The notes under the pieces were generated by a model. The model was not told where the DNA came from. It ran no database searches and saw only the letters and a program-made list of their open reading frames with translations. This document shows positions 1-6,586 of a stretch of 10,072 bases of DNA, one piece after another (the stretch's first letter is position 1; every line of letters begins with the position of its first letter). A program made the position numbers and the translations under genes. Origin of the DNA: Nitrospirota bacterium (GTDB lineage Bacteria > Nitrospirota > Nitrospiria > Nitrospirales > Nitrospiraceae); contig JAHWYE010000038.1 of NCBI GenBank assembly GCA_020028195.1, positions 1 to 10,072 on the forward strand. The letters run 5' to 3'.

Positions 1-3
1 CTC

Positions 4-1128
4 TTGGCGAAGCGAGGGTCATCGGTGAGTGTCGGAACAGAACAACTCAGTACGGCGGTCCCAACCCGCTATTGGCACCGACTTGAGGATGGGCGCATTC
101 AGTGCGATGTGTGCCCTCGTTTTTGCAAGCTCCAGGAAGGGCAACAGGGCCTGTGCTTTGTACGCGCGCGTCAACAGGATCAGATTGTCCTCACCACCTA
201 CGGGCGCTCCAGCGGGTTCTGCATCGACCCGATTGAGAAAAAACCGTTGAACCATTTCCTGCCCGGCACGTCGGTCCTGTCGTTCGGGACGGCTGGCTGC
301 AATCTGTCCTGCCGGTTCTGCCAGAATTGGGATATCAGCAAATCCCGCGAGGTGGACACGCTCGCCGATGCCGCGTCCCCTGAAGCGATCGCCCGGGCTG
401 CTGTGGAATTAGGGTGCCGCAGCGTGGCCATGACCTACAACGATCCGGTCGTCTTTCATGAGTACGCGATTGACGTGGCGCAAGCCTGCCGCGAGCGCGG
501 CATCAAGTCCGTCGCGGTCACAGCCGGCTATGTCTGCGAGGAGCCGCGCGCAGAATTCTACCGCTACATGGATGCGGCCAATGTGGACCTGAAGGGATTT
601 ACCGAGCGGTTCTACAAACAGGTTTGCGCCGGGCAGTTACAGCCTGTGTTGGACACGCTGGTCTATCTCAGGCATCACACCAACGTCTGGTTTGAGATCA
701 CCACGCTCCTGATACCCGGAGAGAATGACTCGGAGGGAGAACTGGAAGAGCTGACTCAGTGGGTGGTGGAGCAGCTCGGACCGGACGTGCCGTTGCATTT
801 CACCGCCTTTCATCCGGACTGGAAGATGCTGGACAAGCCACACACTCCGCCTGCCACCCTCACCCTGGCCCGCCGGATCGCGATCAAAAACGGTCTGCGC
901 TATGCCTACACGGGGAATGTTCACGACGAGGACGGAGGCAGCACCTACTGCCATCAGTGTGGTCGGAAGCTCATCGGCCGCGACTGGTATGTGCTCACCG
1001 GCTGGAACCTGACTGATGGCGGCCTCTGTCTCGATTGCGGCACGGCCTGCCCCGGTCTGTTCGAGAGCAAGCCGGGCAGCTGGGGAGCCAAACGTCAGCC
1101 GGTGCGCCTGAAGGATTTCATCGTTTAG
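4..1128 (+). CDS. amrS: AmmeMemoRadiSam system radical SAM enzyme
   Basis: Radical SAM enzyme of the AmrS family, related to pyruvate-formate-lyase-activating enzymes. It should bind a 4Fe-4S cluster and cleave S-adenosylmethionine; the physiological substrate is not established. The cluster motif CNLSCRFC is plain at C99, C103 and C106, directly after GTAG. A second cysteine set lies upstream (C34, C37, C41, C51, in CDVCPRFC and GLC), as usual for this family. A third lies near the C terminus (C316, C319, C342, C345, C349) and looks like a metal-binding knuckle. The usual partners, Memo and AMMECR1 proteins, are not visible, but the gene sits at the left edge and they could lie upstream. The first in-frame start here is a TTG at base 4 with no upstream sequence to judge, so the true start may lie outside the window. 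The 3' end converges on the Lon-like gene, 19 bases away. Confidence 0.88.
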   Translation: MAKRGSSVSVGTEQLSTAVPTRYWHRLEDGRIQCDVCPRFCKLQEGQQGLCFVRARQQDQIVLTTYGRSSGFCIDPIEKKPLNHFLPGTSVLSFGTAGCNLSCRFCQNWDISKSREVDTLADAASPEAIARAAVELGCRSVAMTYNDPVVFHEYAIDVAQACRERGIKSVAVTAGYVCEEPRAEFYRYMDAANVDLKGFTERFYKQVCAGQLQPVLDTLVYLRHHTNVWFEITTLLIPGENDSEGELEELTQWVVEQLGPDVPLHFTAFHPDWKMLDKPHTPPATLTLARRIAIKNGLRYAYTGNVHDEDGGSTYCHQCGRKLIGRDWYVLTGWNLTDGGLCLDCGTACPGLFESKPGSWGAKRQPVRLKDFIV

Positions 1129-1147
1129 TTATCAAACTCCACAAATC

Positions 1148-2020
1148 TTATTGCGCCCTCCGTAGCGGCTGCCCCGTGGCCGCTTCATAAGCCTCTGCCA
1201 ACGTCGCCACGGAAGAGACCGACATCGAGAGAGATCGAGCCTTCACATCCAAATTAAAGGAGAGCTGGCCTGTTGGGACCATTAGCACTCGTCGCTGCAA
1301 TAGATGACAGCCACTAATCTTCTGTTCAACCGCGCCGACGTGGCCGATGGAGAGATCGGGATGAATCGCGCCTGTCGCACACAGGTCAGCGCGAAGAGGA
1401 TCATCCAATAAGGCGGATGTGACCGCCAGCGCCAGCGCCAACCCAGCGCTGGGGCCATCAAGCGAAATCCCCCCATCAAAGGCGACCGCAACTGGGAGCG
1501 TTACGCGAACCTCTAGATAGCGGGGATCATACTGCGCTGCCTGTGCCGCGGCGAGCACCGCGTCGCGGAGCGACAACTGAATGTCATATCGAAAATGAGC
1601 ATCGGACAAAATGATCGGGCCGTGCCCGGCAGCAAGATGGTGCACGGTAATCTGCAACAGGACGCCATCACCCTGGTTCGGTTTCGAGAACCCGTGGGCC
1701 TTGGCGGAGGGGGCCAGATCAGAGAAGAGTACCGCCGCCACGGTGCGCTGACGAGGCGGAAAATGGTTCCGGCTGAATGAGGCATAGGGGAACTGCACAG
1801 TTGGAGGCATGGGGGAGCTTGTCGTCGTCGGCGCCGCAGAGAATATCCGCGCATTCTCAACAGAAGAGAGGGGCGGCAGGTCCTCGCTGGGCACTGCTTG
1901 ACAGCCAGCCGTGCCATGATCCGTAAACAGCTCCGCGCCATCCGGCTGGGGGCAGCGGAACAACTCAGCGCTCGCGGGAATCGGAATTAGGACAGCTAAG
2001 ACGAACAAGAGCAACCACAT
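1148..2020 (-). CDS. Exported Lon-type (S16) protease domain protein without ATPase
   Basis: A 290-residue protein with a signal peptide (hydrophobic residues 2-16, likely cleavage after PASA, residue 18). A short DUF4124-like stretch follows (LFRCPQPDGAELFTDHG, about 20-36), then a low-complexity linker rich in Pro, Ser and Thr (about 45-95). The C-terminal half, about 115-285, resembles the proteolytic domain of Lon. The nucleophile motif LDGPSAGLALALAV gives Ser191, and HVGAVEQKI gives Lys234. They are 43 residues apart, the same spacing as Ser679 and Lys722 of E. coli Lon. There is no Walker A or B motif and no room for an AAA+ domain. I infer an envelope-located, ATP-independent peptidase or peptide-binding protein; its substrate is unknown. 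The ATG has no recognisable ribosome-binding site. It follows the DUF2934 gene on the same strand after 184 bases, so it may have its own promoter. Confidence 0.85.
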   Translation of the reverse strand: MWLLLFVLAVLIPIPASAELFRCPQPDGAELFTDHGTAGCQAVPSEDLPPLSSVENARIFSAAPTTTSSPMPPTVQFPYASFSRNHFPPRQRTVAAVLFSDLAPSAKAHGFSKPNQGDGVLLQITVHHLAAGHGPIILSDAHFRYDIQLSLRDAVLAAAQAAQYDPRYLEVRVTLPVAVAFDGGISLDGPSAGLALALAVTSALLDDPLRADLCATGAIHPDLSIGHVGAVEQKISGCHLLQRRVLMVPTGQLSFNLDVKARSLSMSVSSVATLAEAYEAATGQPLRRAQ

Positions 2021-2204
2021 GCGAAGGATTGTACTTCAAAACCAGAAGTCTAAGCTATCCCCAAATTCAGGGGCAATCGGACCCCCCATCTAGTCAATTG
2101 GGGCGACGGACCGGGGCCACCACGCGGCCACGCAATCAATGCCCGACGGCAGTGCCATATCTGAATAGGCCGAATTGAAGGAATGCACTAGGCACGGCAT
2201 CTCG

Positions 2205-2465
2205 TCACCGCCCAGCCCCGCCTCGCTGCGCAGCGTCCCTGATCTCCCGCTCAGCCTGGAGCCAATCCTGCAGAGCATAGCCATCTTGGCCTCCCCGTTG
2301 CTCGAACAGCTCATACGCCCGCTTTGCAATCCGCGCCCGAAGCTCCTCGGCTTCTCGAGGCGCAGCGGTGAGCTGTGCGCCGCGGCTCCCGCGAGCAGAG
2401 GATTTGTTGGTCGACGACGCGGTCCGTTTCCTGGAGCTAGTCGCCCGTGATGGTTTCGGCTTCAT
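2205..2465 (-). CDS. DUF2934 domain protein with basic N-terminal tail
   Basis: A small 86-residue protein. The C-terminal part, about residues 38-80, matches the DUF2934 pattern: RIAKRAYELFEQRGGQDG, then a DWLQAEREI helix. The function of this family is unknown. The first 30 residues are a disordered tail rich in Lys, Arg, Ser and Thr (repeated SRK, SSR and RGSRG-like units). This suggests nucleic-acid or membrane-surface binding, as inference only. The ATG is preceded by AAAGGAA on the minus strand, with AGGA 10 bases upstream, which supports the start. It lies 55 bases downstream of the alcohol dehydrogenase gene on the same strand and is probably co-transcribed with it. Antisense and alternative-frame readings of this stretch have no family resemblance. 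Confidence 0.8.
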   Translation of the reverse strand: MKPKPSRATSSRKRTASSTNKSSARGSRGAQLTAAPREAEELRARIAKRAYELFEQRGGQDGYALQDWLQAEREIRDAAQRGGAGR

Positions 2466-2520
2466 GGCTGCCTGTTCCTTTCAACTTCAAGCTGACCGCG
2501 GGTTCACCTTGTCTCGGTTC

Positions 2521-3522
2521 TCATCGCAAGGTCAAGACTCCTGCCCCTGCGATCGTGCCGGCCTTCAAGGCCTGCAGCGCCTCGTTGGCTTCTTCAAGGG
2601 TGAACCGTTGGGTGTGGGGGCGAATCGGAATCGTGGCGGCCTCCCGCAGAAGATCCAGCCCGTCCTGTTTCGTATTCGCTGTCACGCTTCGAATGGCCCG
2701 CTCGCCGAACAGCTCGTGATCGTAGTCCAACGAGGGGATCGGCGTCATGTGGATGCCGGCCAGCGCCAGGGTCCCACCTTTCTCCAGTGCGCGGAGCGCC
2801 GGTGGGACCAGCTCGCCGGCCGGCGCGAAGATGATGGCTCCGTGCAGTTTCTGGGGCGGGGCCTCGGCTGCGCTGCCAACCCAGACCGCTCCCAACTCAC
2901 GTGCGAGTGCACGGTGCTGCTCTCGGAGCGAGCAGACATAGACCTCGCATCCCCACTGCCGAGCCACCTGGATCGTAATATGCGCCGAGGCTCCGAAGCC
3001 GTAGAGCCCGAGTCGCTGGCCTGGTCTCACCCGGCTGAGGCGCAGCGCGCGATAGCCGATGATCCCCGCGCACAGCAACGGCGCCGCCTCCTCATCGCTG
3101 AAGACCGAGGGAATCGGGTAGGCAAAGGCCGCCGGTGCGACCGCATATTCAGCGTAGCCTCCGTCCACGTGATAGCCGGTGAACCGCGCCCCGGGACAGA
3201 GGTTCTCCCGACCATCGCGGCAGAACTCGCAGCGGCCACAGGTCTGCTGAAGCCAGGCGATGCCGACCCGGTCCCCTTCCTTCACGTGGTGCACCAGGCT
3301 GCCGACGCGGTCCACGACGCCAACCACTTCATGGCCGGGGATAATAGGGCGCTTGGCTGCGGGCAGCTCGCCTTCCACGATGTGCAGGTCAGTGCGACAG
3401 ACGCCGCAGACCAGCACCTGCACCCGCACTTGGCCAGGTCCGGGGTCGGGGGCTGAAACATCCTTGAAAAGAAGGGGCCTGGTTCCCACCTCAGCGCTCT
3501 GCTCCATGATCATGGCTCTCAC
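2521..3522 (-). CDS. Zinc-dependent alcohol dehydrogenase (MDR superfamily, AdhA-like)
   Basis: A 333-residue cytoplasmic medium-chain dehydrogenase that interconverts alcohols and aldehydes with NAD(P). The GroES-like N-terminal domain carries the catalytic zinc ligands Cys42 (in CGVCRTDLH), His64-Glu65 (in PGHEVVG) and probably Cys151 (in LLCAG). The structural zinc site is complete: Cys95, Cys98, Cys101 and Cys109 (CGRCEFC then NLC). The Rossmann domain starts near residue 170 with GLYGFGASAH, where the classical GxGxxG has Ala in place of the last Gly, as in the AdhA subgroup. Length is normal for the family. The start is GTG, chosen because it gives the typical MRAM opening and has AAGAGG 9 bases upstream. 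The gene lies between the phosphoribosyltransferase and DUF2934 genes in a probable operon. The substrate cannot be told from sequence. Confidence 0.93.
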   Translation of the reverse strand: MRAMIMEQSAEVGTRPLLFKDVSAPDPGPGQVRVQVLVCGVCRTDLHIVEGELPAAKRPIIPGHEVVGVVDRVGSLVHHVKEGDRVGIAWLQQTCGRCEFCRDGRENLCPGARFTGYHVDGGYAEYAVAPAAFAYPIPSVFSDEEAAPLLCAGIIGYRALRLSRVRPGQRLGLYGFGASAHITIQVARQWGCEVYVCSLREQHRALARELGAVWVGSAAEAPPQKLHGAIIFAPAGELVPPALRALEKGGTLALAGIHMTPIPSLDYDHELFGERAIRSVTANTKQDGLDLLREAATIPIRPHTQRFTLEEANEALQALKAGTIAGAGVLTLR

Positions 3523-3531
3523 TGCGTCACG

Positions 3532-3537
3532 CCTCTT
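3532..3537 (-). promoter_or_regulatory. Ribosome-binding site of the alcohol dehydrogenase
   Basis: On the minus strand this reads AAGAGG, 9 bases before the GTG that ends at 3522. It supports the GTG over the ATG codons three and five residues further in. Confidence 0.6.
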
Positions 3538-3590
3538 CTTTCAGCCCGTCCCTGCTGGCTGAGCGCCGAGTGCTTGCGACCAGGGCTTTC

Positions 3591-4265
3591 TCACTCGGCT
3601 GCGGAGTTTGTGCCGGGTGCAGCGGTGCGCGCCCTCCCGAGGCACGCGATGACTTCTTCATCGGTGACCTGGGCAAAGTCCAGATAGAATTGCCCGATGG
3701 CTGCAAACGAGATCGGCGTCTCGAGGATCACGACTTTGTCGACCTTCGACAGCAGTTCGCTCATGACTTGGGAGGACGCCACCGGGATGGCGGCCACCAA
3801 CCGGTGTAGGTTCAAATTCCGGAGCGCTGCCACAGAAGCGTAGAAGGTTGCCCCAGTGGCCACCCCGTCGTCCACGAGGATCACGCTCCGACCGGTCATG
3901 GAGGGGAGCGGTCGGCCCCAACGGTACTGCTCGACTCGCCGGTCGATTTCCTGTTGCTGGCGCCGCACCTCTTCCTCCAATTGCCCGGAAGACACGCCGA
4001 AGCTCAGGAGGATTTCAGGGTTGAGATGGCGATAGCCGGTTTCCGACAGTGCCCCCATCGCCAACTCCGGATTCCCCGGCGCCCCCAGTTTTCGGGTCAC
4101 CAGCACCTCCAGCGGGAGGTGGAGCTCTCGGCTGATCTCGTAGCCGACGACGACTCCGCCGCGGGGCAACGCCAGAATGAGGGTGTCCGGCGCCTCTTTG
4201 TAGTGAATCAGAGCTTGAGCCAGTCGCCGACCGGCATCATGGCGATCCACAAACAGAGGGTCCAT
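3591..4265 (-). CDS. Phosphoribosyltransferase family protein (COG1926-like)
   Basis: A type I phosphoribosyltransferase fold of 224 residues from the ATG at 4265. The PRPP-binding motif is unmistakable at about 128-140 (VILVDDGVATGAT). LALPRGGVVVG at about 31-41 is the usual N-terminal signature of stand-alone enzymes of this group, and VTRKLGAPGNPELAMGAL follows at about 56-73. These proteins are not assigned to a known base salvage reaction, so the substrate is open. A longer reading from GTG at 4292 is possible. I prefer 4265 because family homology begins at FVDRHDAG and no ribosome-binding site precedes the GTG; the GGAGG before the ATG is 13 bases away, rather long. It is the first gene of a minus-strand group with the alcohol dehydrogenase (68-base gap) and DUF2934 protein. 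It is divergent from a small HTH/zinc-ribbon gene. Confidence 0.88.
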   Translation of the reverse strand: MDPLFVDRHDAGRRLAQALIHYKEAPDTLILALPRGGVVVGYEISRELHLPLEVLVTRKLGAPGNPELAMGALSETGYRHLNPEILLSFGVSSGQLEEEVRRQQQEIDRRVEQYRWGRPLPSMTGRSVILVDDGVATGATFYASVAALRNLNLHRLVAAIPVASSQVMSELLSKVDKVVILETPISFAAIGQFYLDFAQVTDEEVIACLGRARTAAPGTNSAAE

Positions 4266-4292
4266 GGTCGTCCCAAGGCCTCCATCCCTCAC

Positions 4293-4341
4293 CGGGAACA
4301 GGGACAGCCATCTGGCCCTGTCTTCCAGCCCCCTGTTCCCG
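4293..4341. repeat. Perfect 11-bp inverted repeat between divergent genes
   Basis: CGGGAACAGGG at 4293-4303 is the exact reverse complement of CCCTGTTCCCG at 4331-4341, with a 27-base spacer. A smaller GACAG/CTGTC pair (4303-4307 and 4318-4322) is nested inside. It lies between the divergent phosphoribosyltransferase and HTH/zinc-ribbon genes. It could be an operator, or a hairpin in the leader of either transcript; there is no T-tract to make it a terminator. Confidence 0.6.
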
Positions 4342-4342
4342 C

Positions 4343-4348
4343 TATACT
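4343..4348 (+). promoter_or_regulatory. Possible -10 element for the HTH/zinc-ribbon gene
   Basis: TATACT fits the sigma70 -10 consensus at five of six bases and abuts the right arm of the inverted repeat. No good -35 lies 16-18 bases upstream, so the call is weak. If it is used, the leader would be roughly 90 bases long and the repeat would cover the -35 region, a classic place for repression. Confidence 0.3.
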
Positions 4349-4430
4349 GCCGCGATCGGGAGGCAGTTCTTCACAGGCCCCTCGTGCACCTGCGCCTCAA
4401 GCAGATTTCCTCATGAAATCTTTCCCTTGA

Positions 4431-4436
4431 AGGAGG
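4431..4436 (+). promoter_or_regulatory. Strong ribosome-binding site fixing the start at 4442
   Basis: AGGAGG is followed by five bases and then ATG at 4442. It rules in favour of this ATG over an in-frame TTG at 4427, which would place the site inside the coding region. Confidence 0.8.
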
Positions 4437-4441
4437 GGGAA

Positions 4442-4738
4442 ATGGCGGAGTTGACCATCAGGCAACTCATCATGCAGAGCATCACCGGTTCCCTCTGCTC
4501 GTCCCGCCAGCTTGCCGAACTGGTTGGAGTGCCGGAACGGCAGGTCGAAGATCATCTGACCCACATCACCAAGTCAGTGGCGCGCGACCGGACACGCCGG
4601 TTTGTCCTGGAACCGTCCAGGTGCCGAGATTGCGCCTTTGTCTTTCGGGATCGAACCCGCCTGACCCGCCCGAGCCGCTGTCCCCGTTGTCGCAGCGAGG
4701 CTATCTCACCGCCCCGCTATGGGATCGAGCTCCGCTGA
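4442..4738 (+). CDS. Predicted HTH plus zinc-ribbon transcriptional regulator (COG3357-like)
   Basis: A 98-residue protein. The N-terminal two thirds look like a winged-helix or ArsR-type helix-turn-helix: LCSSRQLAELVGVPERQVEDHL, about residues 18-39, reads as two helices joined by a turn. The C-terminal third is a four-cysteine zinc ribbon with C61-x2-C64 and C80-x2-C83. This arrangement matches the small family described as an HTH domain fused to a zinc ribbon (COG3357), predicted to be transcriptional regulators; no target is known to me. It is divergently transcribed from the phosphoribosyltransferase operon, and an 11-bp inverted repeat lies between them, so control of that operon or of itself is a fair inference. 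The gene has a strong AGGAGG site. Its 3' end converges on the GGDEF/EAL gene with 35 bases between. Confidence 0.83.
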   Translation: MAELTIRQLIMQSITGSLCSSRQLAELVGVPERQVEDHLTHITKSVARDRTRRFVLEPSRCRDCAFVFRDRTRLTRPSRCPRCRSEAISPPRYGIELR

Positions 4739-4756
4739 TGTCCCTGCCTTCAGGCT

Positions 4757-4771
4757 CCTCCTGGCCGGAGG
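4757..4771. terminator. Small hairpin between convergent genes
   Basis: CCTCC and GGAGG form a 5-bp stem with a TGGCC loop in the 35-base gap between two converging genes. There is no T-tract on either side, so it is at best a weak bidirectional terminator. Confidence 0.25.
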
Positions 4772-4773
4772 CA

Positions 4774-6480
4774 CTAAACTCCATTCCATTTCACGGAACA
4801 AACGCCTTCTCGCAGGAGTCTAGGCACTTTCTCGGGTGGCACCGGCTCGCTGCAAAGATACCCTTGAATCACATGGCACCCCTTTGCGGCCAAGAAGGCC
4901 GCCTGCGCGTCGGTTTCTACCCCTTCGCCGATCACCGTGAGTTTCAAGCTCTGGGCCATCGCAATAATGGCTGAGACGAACGCCGCAGCACTGGGATCGG
5001 ACGGGATGTCTCGAACAAAGGACCGATCGATTTTGAGAGTATCAAGAGGGAAGCGTTTCAAGTTGCTCAGCGACGAAAACCCCGCCCCAAAGTCATCAAG
5101 GGAGAGTCTGACCCCCAGCCCCTTCAGCTCATTCAGAGTCGTCGTGGTCGCGTCGGTAATGAGCATGAAGACGCTTTCGGGGAGTTCCAGTTCCAGGCTG
5201 TGAGGATCAAGCCCTGTGTCATGGAGGATCTGCGACAGGCTGCTCGCGACGTTACGCTGCCTGAACTGCCGGTCCGAGATGTTGACGGCGATGCGCAGCG
5301 AAGGAAACCCCGCTTCCTGCCAAGCCTTGGCTTGGGCGCAGGCGGTCCGCAGCACCCAAGCGCCGAGCGGGATCATGAGGCCGGTCTCTTCAGCAATCGG
5401 GATAAAATGGGCCGGCATGGTGAGCCCGGAAGCAGGATTGAGCCAACGCACGATCGCCTCGATGCCTGTGACCGTTCTCGTGGCCAGGTCGAAAAACGGC
5501 TGGTAGTGCAGCACGAATTCGTTCTCCGCCAACCCCTTCCGGAGCGCCTGTTCCATGACCAGGCGCTCGCGGGCCGCGGCCTGCATCTCCGGCGTGAAGA
5601 ACTGGTAAGCGTTGCCTCCTTGTTGTTTGGCCCGGTACATGGCGGTGTCGGCGTGTTTCAGGAGATTATTGGTATCCTCATCATCGTCGGGATAGACCGT
5701 GATGCCGATGCTGACGGTCACGAAGACCTGGTGGCCGTCCAAGACGAACGGCTGGGCGATGGCGTCGAGGATTCGTTGCGCCAGAATAGTCAGCCCTCGC
5801 TCGCTCGGGATGGCTTCCAGCTGGATGCTGAATTCGTCGCCGCCCATACGGGCGACGGCATCCACCTGACGGACGCAACTCTTCAGCCGGTCCGCTACGG
5901 CTTTGAGGAGCTGATCGCCGATGTCGTGGCCCAGGGTATCGTTGATCGTCTTGAAGCGATCCAGATCCAAGAACATGAGTCCGACCGGTTGATCCTTGCG
6001 CTTGCTCCGGGCCAGGGCAAGGACCAGGCGGTCTCGAAAGAGGCTGCGATTCGCGAGGCCGGTCAGGTGATCGTATTGGGCTAAATAGGTCAGGCGTTCT
6101 TCCACCCGTTTGCGTTCGATGGCATAGCGGATGGCGCGCGCGAGGAGATCCCCATTCGTCTGGCCTTTAACCAGATAGTCCTGCGCTCCATTCTGCACAG
6201 CCTTGAGAGCAAGCGCCTCGTCGTTCAGCCCGCTCAGCACCAAAATCGGCACACCGGGGCTCTTCGCCTGGACTTGGCGGAGCGTGTCCAGGCCATATGC
6301 ATCCGACAGCGAGAGGTCCAGCAGGATCAGGTGAAAGGGTTCCCGCCTGAGGCGCCGTAGCGCCTCGCTCAGCCGATCGACGTGAACCAGTTCGAACCGG
6401 TCGGCACTTTGCTCGAGCAGCATTTCCCTCGTCAGACGAGCGTCAGTCGGATTGTCTTCGAGCAGCAGGATCTTGATCAT
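4774..6480 (-). CDS. Response regulator with GGDEF and EAL domains (cyclic-di-GMP turnover)
   Basis: A 568-residue cytoplasmic protein with three domains. The receiver domain, about 1-120, has the acidic pair Glu8-Asp9, phospho-acceptor Asp55 (LILLD), Ser83 and Lys105. The GGDEF diguanylate cyclase domain, about 130-295, keeps an intact GGDEF at 213-217 and an inhibitory-site RxxD (Arg204-Asp207) five residues before it. The EAL phosphodiesterase domain, about 305-560, has EAI at 341-343 in place of EAL. It keeps the metal and catalytic residues Asn400, Glu435, Asp462-Asp463 (DDFGAG), Lys483 (KID), Glu519 and Gln539. Both activities could therefore be real, switched by phosphorylation. No histidine kinase is adjacent, so it is an orphan regulator in this window. 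There is no signal peptide or membrane segment. A sigma70-like promoter lies just upstream. The ribosome-binding site is weak (AAGG 12 bases from the ATG). Confidence 0.95.
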   Translation of the reverse strand: MIKILLLEDNPTDARLTREMLLEQSADRFELVHVDRLSEALRRLRREPFHLILLDLSLSDAYGLDTLRQVQAKSPGVPILVLSGLNDEALALKAVQNGAQDYLVKGQTNGDLLARAIRYAIERKRVEERLTYLAQYDHLTGLANRSLFRDRLVLALARSKRKDQPVGLMFLDLDRFKTINDTLGHDIGDQLLKAVADRLKSCVRQVDAVARMGGDEFSIQLEAIPSERGLTILAQRILDAIAQPFVLDGHQVFVTVSIGITVYPDDDEDTNNLLKHADTAMYRAKQQGGNAYQFFTPEMQAAARERLVMEQALRKGLAENEFVLHYQPFFDLATRTVTGIEAIVRWLNPASGLTMPAHFIPIAEETGLMIPLGAWVLRTACAQAKAWQEAGFPSLRIAVNISDRQFRQRNVASSLSQILHDTGLDPHSLELELPESVFMLITDATTTTLNELKGLGVRLSLDDFGAGFSSLSNLKRFPLDTLKIDRSFVRDIPSDPSAAAFVSAIIAMAQSLKLTVIGEGVETDAQAAFLAAKGCHVIQGYLCSEPVPPEKVPRLLREGVCSVKWNGV

Positions 6481-6520
6481 GGAGGATCGCCTTGCTCAGG
6501 AGCCCTAGGTCACAACTCGG

Positions 6521-6548
6521 ATATTACAGGATTCTTGAGGCCTGTCAA
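6521..6548 (-). promoter_or_regulatory. Sigma70-like promoter of the GGDEF/EAL gene
   Basis: Reading the minus strand, TTGACA (6543-6548, six of six consensus) is followed by 16 bases and TAATAT (6521-6526, four of six). Transcription would start near 6514, leaving a leader of about 34 bases before the ATG ending at 6480. Confidence 0.55.
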
Positions 6549-6562
6549 AGGCTATCCTTTGA
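6545..6562. repeat. 7-bp-arm palindrome overlapping a -35 box
   Basis: TCAAAGG, a CTAT centre, then CCTTTGA form a perfect inverted repeat. Four bases of it lie inside the TTGACA box of the minus-strand promoter. It lies between two divergent genes and is a candidate operator; a hairpin in a transcript is less likely because the site is upstream of both genes. Confidence 0.45.
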
Positions 6563-6586
6563 GAGGGGGAAAATTGTAATTGGTCT

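Noticed and set aside
2059..2073. CCCC/GGGG mini-hairpin upstream of the Lon-like gene
   Set aside because: Only a 4-bp stem with a 7-base loop and no T-tract; not distinguishable from chance in GC-rich DNA.
2368..3456. Plus-strand open frame of 362 codons
   Set aside because: Antisense shadow of the alcohol dehydrogenase, which has complete zinc and nucleotide-binding motifs on the other strand.
5200..6084. Plus-strand open frame of 294 codons
   Set aside because: Antisense to the GGDEF and EAL domains, which are unambiguous on the minus strand.
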